From assembly GCA_039029315.1 (NCBI GenBank), contig JBCCGK010000026.1, forward strand, positions 1 to 64,000: DNA of 64,000 nucleotides, read 5' to 3'. The notes beneath the pieces were generated by a model. The model was not told where the DNA came from and did no database searches. It saw only the letters and a program-made list of their open reading frames with translations. Every line of letters begins with the position of its first letter. Position 1 is the first letter of the stretch. Made by a program: the position numbers and the translations under genes. The DNA is from JBCCCJ01 sp039029315. GTDB taxonomy: Bacteria > Bacteroidota > Bacteroidia > J057. This document shows positions 35,809-44,600 of this stretch, in pieces.

Positions 35809-38759
35809 TCGATAGAAGATTGAGAAGGTTCAACGCAGAGAGGAGCGGGATCTACATCATGGCTACAATGGCAGGTGCAGGGCAGGAGATTCATACAATC
35901 AATCAAGGCTGACAATGCCGAGCCATAGGCCGCAAGCTCACGTTTGGGACGTGCCAGTTCCAATCGCCACCGCCGAAAGACCGCTTCAAATACAGTCAGC
36001 TCTTTGGGAGCTAGCCAGCAAAATCGCAAACCGATATGAGCAGGGGCTTCTCTTCTCATGCTTGACTCGACATATGCCCGAAAGTCGGAATTTGCCAAAC
36101 GCTCAGACTGTCCGGGAAGAATAACAGAAATCCAAAAGGAGTAAGGATCCTCTACAGGACATTCGGGATCACAACTCAGCGAGTAATTCAGGCTCGGATG
36201 AGAAGGGTCTTCTGGCCTCAGTAGAATATGTTCTACCAGGTGAAAGCCTTCTTCCTCACAGCCCTCCGGCATGGCCAGATGAAGGAGTTTTGATTTCAAG
36301 GTGTGGGCCTGTCCTTCAGGCATCAACTCACTTTGTAAGAGCAGGCTATGCGGCTCCTGCGCCTCATAATCCCCATACAAGCCCACACGAAATCCTTCCT
36401 GCTTTTGATCTTCAAATACCCTGTAGGCATCTTCCACAGCAGTGATATGATAGGCTTCCTCTCTTCGATTCAACATCACCTTTTGTCGTCTGTTTCGTTT
36501 GGGGCTGGACAAGAGAAGCTTGCCTGATTCTTTTTCTTTGAGCATCAGCCGATAGCGGGGAATTCCATCACGACTTTCTTCCAGGTCGATCTCAATGATG
36601 AATTCAGGTTCACACAGGAGAGATTCCTGTCTTGCTATCCCCAAACCAAGCAGGGCATAGGCTCGTTTTTTCAGACCTGATACATTCTCAGTATTCCAGA
36701 TGTCCGGTCCGCCATTCAGATCCTGTGCGTGGATGTTGTAGGCTTTGCCCCTTTGACTGCCCAGGACAGGAAGTTGATGCAGGAAGGAAGCTTTGTTCTG
36801 GACGTATTGGCCATATGGTTGCAAGAAGGGATCTTCTTCTGGTGCTACCCCTGGCTGGAAGAGGTGCAACACATACTCTGAGAATTGTTCTCCAAAACGT
36901 GCCAACAGATGATCGAGAATACGGTTTTTTCGGACTTTTTGTGCATCCTCTCCTTCAATGATACTCCGAAGTTGGGTGATATAGGCATTGTCGTTCTCCT
37001 GATATTCTTCCCAGCTCAGCTCAATCTGATCGGGATCGTCAATTTCTTCCTCCTCTAGTTTGGCCTGAAAGTCTTTGATCAATTCCTGCATGCCAGGTAC
37101 CTCATACAAGGCCTGAAAAAAATAAGTAGGCGTTTCTGCTGCCTGATGGACAGAAAGGAGTTCTCGCACCTGTGCCAGTTGGGCAAGATAGGCAGCAAGG
37201 ATTTGGTCGAAAAAGAGTAAGAATGCTTGTGTTTGACGAGATTGGGCTTTGCGAAGGCTAGTTGCATTTCCCCCTAATCCATGTTCCCCAATTCCATAGG
37301 TCCGTGGAAACTCAATTTGTGTACTGAGATAATTTGCCAGGTCTTCTCTGGGAATACCATCTGACTGATAAGGGGAAGTGAGAGAAGTATCTGGTATCCA
37401 TGTCCTGGCCAATTGGAAGGCATTCAGATGTTTTTCCAGTTCTTCTCCTTTGAGCGTTTGCCTAAATTGGCCTTTCTGTACATGAATCGTTGAGCAGCAA
37501 GGGTTCAATACCACCTTTTTTCTTGCTTCCTCCCCCACAAAGACTTCTTCACACCAGGCAGTACTGTACTCTCCATGTCTCGGATGTCCAGCTTCTCTCT
37601 GGATCGCAAATTCATTAATCTTGACTACCCCTTCTACCCCCATGATGCGTCCAAGGAGATCAGAACGATATACCCGATCTGGCAAGATAGCCTGCTCAAC
37701 CTCTTCGTCAAGCAAGAATCCTTGTGTCAGCAAAGGACCATCATATATGTCATCGCACGCATAGCCTTGCTCCAGCAAACTTCTCAAAGAGTGAATCGGG
37801 ATAGAGGGGCTGAGATATTCCTGCAATTGATCAAACACTGCTGCCACGACTTCTTGTTCATCAAGCTGCGGGCTTACCTCCAGATTGAGGCAGACACACC
37901 ATTCGATGGACTCTACTATTTTTATCTCAACAAAATCTTCTGCCAATCCTCTGTGATCATGAAGATGTCGGCTCACGGCCTGCCTAATAGACTCAACCAA
38001 TTTTGTTTCGGATGAATCTATCTCATGATCGAGTTCGAGATATACGCAATAGAGTCCATTCAAGGCAAAAGAATCAAATCCAGGATCTGTTCCAGTCAGC
38101 TGTACCTCTACAAAACTGCCTTCACACCCAATGTCTTTGAGCAAATCATGCAAATCTCTTAATAGATCGGGAGAGATTCTTCCGTTTGTATGGAGTCGAT
38201 CAAGGATGAGTCCAATCCTGCGGAAATTATTGATCGCGGGCGTTTGACTGAAAGTGTTCAGGACATTCGCCAGTTGAGGAGGAATTGAGGCATGTTTGTC
38301 TAACAACTGCTCAATCAGGATCTTGACTACTTCGGGTCTGAACTGAAGTTTGGAAAACAACCTCCCATATTCGAATTCAGATATTGGTCGGGTGGAATCG
38401 GGCTGATACTTGTCCAACCAGGCGTTTTTCACTCCGGGTATGTCGATCAGCAGTTTTCGATAGTCCAATATGCTTACAGGTTCATTACTCAGGATTTCTG
38501 GTGCTGAGAAATAGGGCTGTTCATTGGTTTTGCCGGAAGCCAGCAAATCCTGTATCGGCAAATTGGTTCGATAGGACAAATCGGTAAGGGCATAGCACAA
38601 GACTTCCAAAATGGTGATTCCAGGATCATGGGCATTGAAGTCTGTCCAGATCTGCGTGGCCAATTCTTCCAACTGCCTGACGCCTTCTGCCAGAAGAAAA
38701 TCAAAATCCATACTCGGATCCTCCGGCGGTGATTTAGATATCGTTGAGATGGTCTCCAT
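35805..38759 (-). CDS. eCIS baseplate protein, Afp12-like
   Basis: 984 residues. The N-terminus shows WTDFNAHDPGITILEVL followed by CYALTDLSYRTNLPI, the hallmark of Afp12/gpJ-related wedge proteins. The remainder contains several duplicated beta domains and a long helical part (about 480-600). Together with the 1655-residue protein it would form the baseplate wedges around the spike. It overlaps the next gene by 4 bases and lies 18 bases after the upstream one. Confidence 0.85.
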   Translation of the reverse strand: METISTISKSPPEDPSMDFDFLLAEGVRQLEELATQIWTDFNAHDPGITILEVLCYALTDLSYRTNLPIQDLLASGKTNEQPYFSAPEILSNEPVSILDYRKLLIDIPGVKNAWLDKYQPDSTRPISEFEYGRLFSKLQFRPEVVKILIEQLLDKHASIPPQLANVLNTFSQTPAINNFRRIGLILDRLHTNGRISPDLLRDLHDLLKDIGCEGSFVEVQLTGTDPGFDSFALNGLYCVYLELDHEIDSSETKLVESIRQAVSRHLHDHRGLAEDFVEIKIVESIEWCVCLNLEVSPQLDEQEVVAAVFDQLQEYLSPSIPIHSLRSLLEQGYACDDIYDGPLLTQGFLLDEEVEQAILPDRVYRSDLLGRIMGVEGVVKINEFAIQREAGHPRHGEYSTAWCEEVFVGEEARKKVVLNPCCSTIHVQKGQFRQTLKGEELEKHLNAFQLARTWIPDTSLTSPYQSDGIPREDLANYLSTQIEFPRTYGIGEHGLGGNATSLRKAQSRQTQAFLLFFDQILAAYLAQLAQVRELLSVHQAAETPTYFFQALYEVPGMQELIKDFQAKLEEEEIDDPDQIELSWEEYQENDNAYITQLRSIIEGEDAQKVRKNRILDHLLARFGEQFSEYVLHLFQPGVAPEEDPFLQPYGQYVQNKASFLHQLPVLGSQRGKAYNIHAQDLNGGPDIWNTENVSGLKKRAYALLGLGIARQESLLCEPEFIIEIDLEESRDGIPRYRLMLKEKESGKLLLSSPKRNRRQKVMLNRREEAYHITAVEDAYRVFEDQKQEGFRVGLYGDYEAQEPHSLLLQSELMPEGQAHTLKSKLLHLAMPEGCEEEGFHLVEHILLRPEDPSHPSLNYSLSCDPECPVEDPYSFWISVILPGQSERLANSDFRAYVESSMRREAPAHIGLRFCWLAPKELTVFEAVFRRWRLELARPKRELAAYGSALSALIDCMNLLPCTCHCSHDVDPAPLCVEPSQSSIE

Positions 38760-38777
38760 CTGTGAATGTGTTATTTA

Positions 38778-41700
38778 TCAGGATCTTTCAATTGAAAATT
38801 CGACTGGATTGAGGGGCAAACAGAGGTCTTCTTTTTGATCAACTACCACAATTGTGTGATCGGTCAGATTGGGATCTTTTCCCTGCTTGTTGTCATCAGG
38901 ATTGAGTTCTGCAATCTGAAAGGTGGTCAAGATCGATCTGGAAGTAGTGGGATAAATCTGCCTGGTATTCACCGAGGAGGATTGCCAGTTTCCAGCCTGA
39001 TCCTTCACATAGTGAATGGTTTGTAGATCTGCCAGACCATCGACATACTCTCTTGTTTCAAGAAAATGTAGGAGATCCGACTGATGCAAGGGTAGACCAA
39101 AACGAATATCCGAGCTCTCATCGTACAACCAGGGAGAAAGGTAGGCCCGAATATCACGATCCAATTGATATCTAAAGAAGGTTTTGTCCTTATCTGGGAA
39201 AAAGGCGACTCGAAGCTGCACACGAACCATTTCATAGCGAGGATTGACTAGCTGAAGATAAGGCTGATCGTCCTGGTCCAGTTGACTCACAAATCCGTTG
39301 GCCTTGCTCCGGAGATACTCCCGCATTTCATTTAGATCTCCTCTCGAAAACCGAGGCTGAGATCTTAGAACCCCATTCCGCTTACGAAGATCTGGGATTA
39401 CAGCTACCGAAACATAAGCAGGACTAAGTTCCCGGTCAGCTTCGCCCTGTGTATGGGGGATGCATTTGGCTCTATAGACCTTGGGATAAGCCTGAAGTAG
39501 AAGCCGTTCATAGTCCCACAGACTGACAGCTCGATTTTTATGCCTTAATCGTTCACTGACCCTGCGATAAAATTCATTACCAACTTCGGGAAGTCTGCCA
39601 TTGAAAGAAGCGAATGGTTGCTCGATGCTTTTGATCGCCGATTGACTGAACACCAACTTGGAGATGGTTTTGGCCGGAAGAGGAGCTGCAAGATGAGCCA
39701 ATTCGTTGTCTCGATTGTCAAAGCGCGCCACGACTACCTGTGCCTTAATGTCTACAATGGATGGAAGTGCAGCAACAGACTTTGGTGGGATATGACTCAT
39801 ATCTTCTCGTGCAGCAATTCGCAGCCAATGCAGATTCCCTTCGAATATCGTGCTTTCATTGACCATATCTTCCGAGGTCGATATTTGGACGATCCCTGTC
39901 CGGGTCAATGCTTGGGTTTCATCTAATAACAGTGCTGGCGGCGGAAAGGGAATCCACTCCTGTCCTTCTCCCAGATAAGCCCAACTCACCTCTGCTGGCA
40001 GATGATCTGGATTTTTTTCTGAACCTTCCTGCACCTGAATCAGGAGAGAAATGTTGCTACCTGGGCTAAAATCAGAAAGTCCAATGTAGAGATTTCCTTG
40101 CGCAAGATAGGTTTCGGCCTCCTGAAAAGAGGGATAATAATAAGGGTCAAGCAGTGGTAAGTCATCACTTTCTTCCCGGATCAGTGAAACTTCCCGATAG
40201 CCCTCATCCAGGGCCAGTAAATAATAAAATCGATCTATACAGTCATTGTCTTCTCCGGGAACGATCCTTTGCGTGGAGGAATACCCTACCCGAAGTCCAT
40301 TGACTGCGGGAGTATATGGCGGACTGGGAATGCCTTGATTTTGCTCACTTCCCCGAATGGTGATGGCCCGAATATTTGCAAAGTCAACATTGGTCGCATC
40401 AATGGGTATGTTGGATGGTGGATTGAGAGTCCTGTAGGTCAGCGACTGTGCATACATTTCATGCAAAAAATCCTGACATTGCAACTCCCATTTGGTGAAT
40501 CCTCTTTGCAAGGTTGGGGTGTAGCGTGAAAATTCCTGAATCTTATCCAGTGATTTTTTTGAGCTTCGATCGATCAGGCCATTGCTACATTCGATCTCAA
40601 AATCCGTTTTCAAACTGTCATTTTCTACCAGAGATTGACTGAATGGACGGAAGAAAATAGAAGAGAGAAAATAAATGAACCCACTACTGTCAACACCTAA
40701 TCGATCACCACTCAGTGGCGCAATGACATGTTCATGAAGCTCCATATCATTCCTTGCCAACACAAGACGGATAAGCTGAGATCTCCGCAACAAAAGCGCG
40801 AAGGTACTTGAATTTCCTCTCGTATGATATCTGGCACCCGTCTGCTTGTCCTCAATAGAGACATGTCGTACCGGATTGGAGATATTCTGGGATAAATCTA
40901 CATCCAGCAAAGCGAGAAGGGCGGACAATTGTTCTGGATCCGTGATATCGTCCAGAGAGCTCAGTATATCAATCAGATTTTCTTTCGACTCCAATCCAAC
41001 ATCGGTGAGAGCTGTACATGCTCCGAATACAAACAATATGTCTGCTGAGAAATCTTCTTCACTCACATAGTCTTCCCCCAGGCTATTCTTTAATTCCAAG
41101 TGTACATGGGTAGGAGTTCCGACCGGATTCATCGGAAGAGTGCCTGCGCCAAAAAGTTGAATGGAATAATGCAGGTGAGTTGAGGTCAGATCCATCTCTG
41201 CAGGAACTGCCAGCCGATATTGACCATTCTCTGGCCGAATCATAATATTGGTTCCATCCACCATCAAAATTGGCAAGACACTATCAACCTGTGCGTCTGT
41301 GAACACACGAGGATTCGGTCCAGTAGCAGGAGGAGTTTGAAAATTCACACTCAGACTGATATCTCCCTGTATTTCGACATAGTCGGAAGAACTTCCCAGT
41401 TCCGCCAGTGTGATTGTTCCAATATCAACCTCTTCCTGGCTTGTATCAATCGTCAGGAGAGATAGCTCAAATGGTTCATATCCATTTGCGCTGATCAATA
41501 AGCGATCCCGTTCATTCACCCCATACGCCATAAAACTGCCTGCATCACCACTTACAGTAAATCCTCTTCCTCCAATCACAGTGATAAAGGCCGGTGGTAA
41601 TGTGCCAGATGGGGTAGCAATTACGCCTCGGACATTGGTTCTTTTTTCAGGCAGCAATCCCACAAATAGACTTCTATCCAACAAGGAAATATTCAACCTT

Positions 41701-43745
41701 GGAATCGCTATATTGGAGTGAATCCCTATTTGTCCTCCGGTTTCATTAGGGCTCCTTCCCAGCTCAAACCTCTCTGCGAAAGGGTTGAACAGATAATCCC
41801 GATAATGATCTGACAAACTCGCCGGCGGATCGACCCAATCGAAGTCAAAACTCACCGAATTCAAGGATTTCTGAAAGATCTCCGTGCTACCAATATAAAA
41901 TATCCCGTCGGTCTTGGGTTGAGGGCCAAAGGGAAAGAATCGCTGGGTTCCATTAAAGGTTCCAAACTCATTTTGGATGATGAGGTTTTCCTGAATTCCT
42001 GTTACCTCTACTCCCAACACAAATTCCTGTACTCTCAAACTTCTTAAGAGATCAAATTGCCTTTGGGTCGCAGTGGCTGGATCGATCATAATTTGGAGCA
42101 CTGGCCACTGTATGTGCTTGCCAGCATCAGGGATCAAGGCATCTGTTGGGGAGTCAATTGGCAAAGAATCATGCGGCAAATGAACCAACACCAACAGAAC
42201 GGGGCTTCGTGTATCAGAAATAATTCCTTGATCGTCAGTCAGAAATCCGGTCCAAAAGACTTCATTTGGGTCCAGAATCTGCATATTTCCTGCCAACTCA
42301 CTGAGATCGTTGATGTCTTGCAGCAGTTGCCCAACATCAGGGGGAGAAAGCGCCGGGTCCGTGATCTGAGTCGGGCTTACCCATTCTTCCGCTCCACTGA
42401 GTCTGAGTCTGTATGACAAATTCAATCCTAGCAGAGGTCTGATGTTTTGAGGCTCAAACACCACGGCACAGGCCAGCATTCGTTGTCCTTCTCGCAAAAT
42501 CAACTGAGGAGAAGCAATGGCAAATCCAATGCTTCCATTGGGCAAGCAAGGCTCATCCCCCATTCCTCTCCAAACAGGATTCTCAGGATCGGGAAAAGCA
42601 CCGCCGATTCCATCTACAGAGTTGGCAATAGTACCAGCAGCAATTCTGCTTGAAGCAGGCGCTTCAAACTGAAAATAGGTATTCTTCAATGCTGCCACCT
42701 TCGCTTTGTTCACCACCCAATCTTCGACGATTTCAAAAATGAGGGGGCGGCCATTTCCATCTTTACCTGCGATCAATTCTGTTCCTTTTTCGAGCAGTTG
42801 CTCATGAACATTCTGTGCCAATTCGAAGACAAGATGTACTTCATCGGGAATTTCGGAGGCTTTCCGAAGACAAAGGACATCTTCATAATAATGGTTCAGA
42901 TGCTTGGCCGTCAAGCCATTGAGACTGTCCTGAGCAAATCTGAACAGATTCAGAAAGGACAAATACAGCGCGACATGTGGCTGATGCAAGCTTGGCGAGG
43001 CCAATTCCTTATCAAACCAATATTGGGCTCGCTGACAAATCTTGATCGTAGCTTTGTAGAATACCTGAAACAGTTCTGCCAGCGTCTCCCTGTCAAATTC
43101 TCCATTTGGCAAAATACAATCATAGCTTTCCTGATTGGAAAGTCCCCATCTAGTTGAGATAAATCGATGATAGCGGGAATGATCCAGGACATCATCTGCA
43201 AATTTGTGATACCCAATGAGCTGGGTCAGAGCTTTCTGCAAATGTTCCTGATCCAGAAGAGCATCTTTCTGAATCAAGGAAAGAATTTCTGATTTCATTG
43301 GACTATCGGCAGGCAGGCGTTGATAGTAGCGTTCAATCTCTGCGGCTGCTTCAGCTATGTATTCAATCAGTTGGAGATGGAATGCTGGCCTTGGATCAGG
43401 GAGTTCTCCTAGCTGTTTGGGATCTGTATATGTTTCCATCGCCTCAGCCAATGCCAGATCAATGGAGATATATCCTTGCAGGAGTTCTTCCTTGTTGAGG
43501 GCTGCCAGATAGGCCAAAAAGGTCAAGGCTTCTATTTCCCAAAAGCAGCGCCAATCGCCTTCTTTTTGCAATTGTCCGTCATAATATTGTATCAACTCTG
43601 CATACCGATAGGTGATGACCATCAACTCCTGGATGCTTCTGTCATCCAGTTTGAGTTGGTCTGGTTGCAGGATTTCCAGCAAGCGGTCCAGCTGGCTGGT
43701 TCCATTATGCTGGAGAGGATGAGGTATGGAAGAGGATGCGCTCAT
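38778..43745 (-). CDS. eCIS giant baseplate gpJ-like protein, Afp11-like
   Basis: 1655 residues, the largest gene in the window. The N-terminal part (about 1-380) is helical and has AKHLNHYYEDVLCL and PDEVHLVFELAQNVHEQLL, typical of Bacteroidota eCIS baseplate proteins. A carboxypeptidase regulatory-like beta domain is inserted around 698-775 (VRGVIATPSGTLPPAF, ISANGYEPFELS). The C-terminal quarter (RHKNRAVSLWDYERLLLQAYP, near 1395) is the baseplate J-like region. It begins in the stop codon of gp25 (TAATG), so the two are translationally coupled. Confidence 0.86.
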   Translation of the reverse strand: MSASSSIPHPLQHNGTSQLDRLLEILQPDQLKLDDRSIQELMVITYRYAELIQYYDGQLQKEGDWRCFWEIEALTFLAYLAALNKEELLQGYISIDLALAEAMETYTDPKQLGELPDPRPAFHLQLIEYIAEAAAEIERYYQRLPADSPMKSEILSLIQKDALLDQEHLQKALTQLIGYHKFADDVLDHSRYHRFISTRWGLSNQESYDCILPNGEFDRETLAELFQVFYKATIKICQRAQYWFDKELASPSLHQPHVALYLSFLNLFRFAQDSLNGLTAKHLNHYYEDVLCLRKASEIPDEVHLVFELAQNVHEQLLEKGTELIAGKDGNGRPLIFEIVEDWVVNKAKVAALKNTYFQFEAPASSRIAAGTIANSVDGIGGAFPDPENPVWRGMGDEPCLPNGSIGFAIASPQLILREGQRMLACAVVFEPQNIRPLLGLNLSYRLRLSGAEEWVSPTQITDPALSPPDVGQLLQDINDLSELAGNMQILDPNEVFWTGFLTDDQGIISDTRSPVLLVLVHLPHDSLPIDSPTDALIPDAGKHIQWPVLQIMIDPATATQRQFDLLRSLRVQEFVLGVEVTGIQENLIIQNEFGTFNGTQRFFPFGPQPKTDGIFYIGSTEIFQKSLNSVSFDFDWVDPPASLSDHYRDYLFNPFAERFELGRSPNETGGQIGIHSNIAIPRLNISLLDRSLFVGLLPEKRTNVRGVIATPSGTLPPAFITVIGGRGFTVSGDAGSFMAYGVNERDRLLISANGYEPFELSLLTIDTSQEEVDIGTITLAELGSSSDYVEIQGDISLSVNFQTPPATGPNPRVFTDAQVDSVLPILMVDGTNIMIRPENGQYRLAVPAEMDLTSTHLHYSIQLFGAGTLPMNPVGTPTHVHLELKNSLGEDYVSEEDFSADILFVFGACTALTDVGLESKENLIDILSSLDDITDPEQLSALLALLDVDLSQNISNPVRHVSIEDKQTGARYHTRGNSSTFALLLRRSQLIRLVLARNDMELHEHVIAPLSGDRLGVDSSGFIYFLSSIFFRPFSQSLVENDSLKTDFEIECSNGLIDRSSKKSLDKIQEFSRYTPTLQRGFTKWELQCQDFLHEMYAQSLTYRTLNPPSNIPIDATNVDFANIRAITIRGSEQNQGIPSPPYTPAVNGLRVGYSSTQRIVPGEDNDCIDRFYYLLALDEGYREVSLIREESDDLPLLDPYYYPSFQEAETYLAQGNLYIGLSDFSPGSNISLLIQVQEGSEKNPDHLPAEVSWAYLGEGQEWIPFPPPALLLDETQALTRTGIVQISTSEDMVNESTIFEGNLHWLRIAAREDMSHIPPKSVAALPSIVDIKAQVVVARFDNRDNELAHLAAPLPAKTISKLVFSQSAIKSIEQPFASFNGRLPEVGNEFYRRVSERLRHKNRAVSLWDYERLLLQAYPKVYRAKCIPHTQGEADRELSPAYVSVAVIPDLRKRNGVLRSQPRFSRGDLNEMREYLRSKANGFVSQLDQDDQPYLQLVNPRYEMVRVQLRVAFFPDKDKTFFRYQLDRDIRAYLSPWLYDESSDIRFGLPLHQSDLLHFLETREYVDGLADLQTIHYVKDQAGNWQSSSVNTRQIYPTTSRSILTTFQIAELNPDDNKQGKDPNLTDHTIVVVDQKEDLCLPLNPVEFSIERS

Positions 43746-44161
43746 TATCTAATGATGGTTGCTTCGGGTTGGTAATAAGGAAACACAAAATTGAAGCGGG
43801 AATTGGTTCGGATCACCGTGTATTGCAGCTCTATCTTCACTTTGCCCTCCAACAATTCGTCCTGGAGGATGTTGATTTTTTCTAGATTGATTCTGGGTTC
43901 GTAAAAGAGAATCGACCGGCGAATCAATTCCTCTATATAGGTAAGGAGGTTGGTGGTTACTGGCTCAAAAATCAGGTCTTCCATGCTCATCCCATAATCC
44001 TCCCGAAGAATGCGTTCGCCTGGATGGGTAGACAACAGAATCCTGAGACTCTCCTTGATATCTTCCTCTTCAGAGACCATTCGAACAGCACAATGTGGCT
44101 GCTTGGAAAAGGTGATCGGAAATCCCCAACCTGTACCGAGAAAAGATTTGCGTTTGGCCAT
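43745..44161 (-). CDS. eCIS baseplate protein gp25/GPW family (Afp9-like)
   Basis: 138 residues of the gp25 lysozyme-like fold family, which nucleates the sheath on the baseplate. Visible signatures are FLGTGWGFPITF, the LLSTHPGERILREDYG core (the EPR-like motif), and a C-terminal strand pair. It overlaps the gpJ-like gene by one base. Confidence 0.93.
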   Translation of the reverse strand: MAKRKSFLGTGWGFPITFSKQPHCAVRMVSEEEDIKESLRILLSTHPGERILREDYGMSMEDLIFEPVTTNLLTYIEELIRRSILFYEPRINLEKINILQDELLEGKVKIELQYTVIRTNSRFNFVFPYYQPEATIIR

Positions 44162-44194
44162 GATAAATGTTGAGTTGTGAATTCTGAATAATAG

Positions 44195-44485
44195 TTACCC
44201 TATGCTGACTGTTGGCGCACCTTGAACGATGGTTCCTCCATGCGCAGTACTATCGCCCATTCTGGCTGCTGGTTGACCACCGATCGTTACGGTTGCAGAT
44301 CCCGCAATGATGCTATCAGGCGGGCCCGCACAGCTGCACATAGATCCGAGGGTCGCGGCGGGCATTCCACCAATCAAGACTGTAGGAACTCCGGCTGGTA
44401 TAACAGGTCCTCCCACATGTGGAGCGCCTCCGGGATTGACCATTGGGCAGGTATGCATATCTCCGATTCTGGCTGCTAGGGGCAT
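44195..44485 (-). CDS. eCIS PAAR-repeat spike tip (Afp10-like)
   Basis: A 96-residue PAAR protein that would cap and sharpen the VgrG-like spike. It begins MPLAARIGDMHTC and has GGQPAARMGDSTAHGG near the end, with His and Cys residues to bind zinc. It has no extra N- or C-terminal toxin domain, so cargo is not delivered as a PAAR fusion here. Confidence 0.93.
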   Translation of the reverse strand: MPLAARIGDMHTCPMVNPGGAPHVGGPVIPAGVPTVLIGGMPAATLGSMCSCAGPPDSIIAGSATVTIGGQPAARMGDSTAHGGTIVQGAPTVSIG

Positions 44486-44600
44486 GTTTGTTGTTGGGTT
44501 ATTGGTTATTGGTTGTTGGTTGTTGGGTTATTGGGTTATTGGGTTCTGCTGGAGATTCAACATCTAGCCTTATTCCCCTTATTCCCCTATTCCCCCATTC
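44486..44600. repeat. Low-complexity tandem repeat between VgrG and PAAR genes
   Basis: About 65 bases (44487-44551) consist of variants of the unit GGTTATT/GGTTGTT repeated in a head-to-tail way. They are followed by a run of CCTTATTCC-type units up to 44600. It is the longest gap within the baseplate operon. It could slow transcription, be a phase-variable or replication-slippage tract, or be an insertion scar. Confidence 0.7.

Noticed and set aside
44486..44600. Possible CRISPR array
   Set aside because: The units are 7-8 bases, adjacent and without spacers of regular length, so it is a simple tandem repeat.
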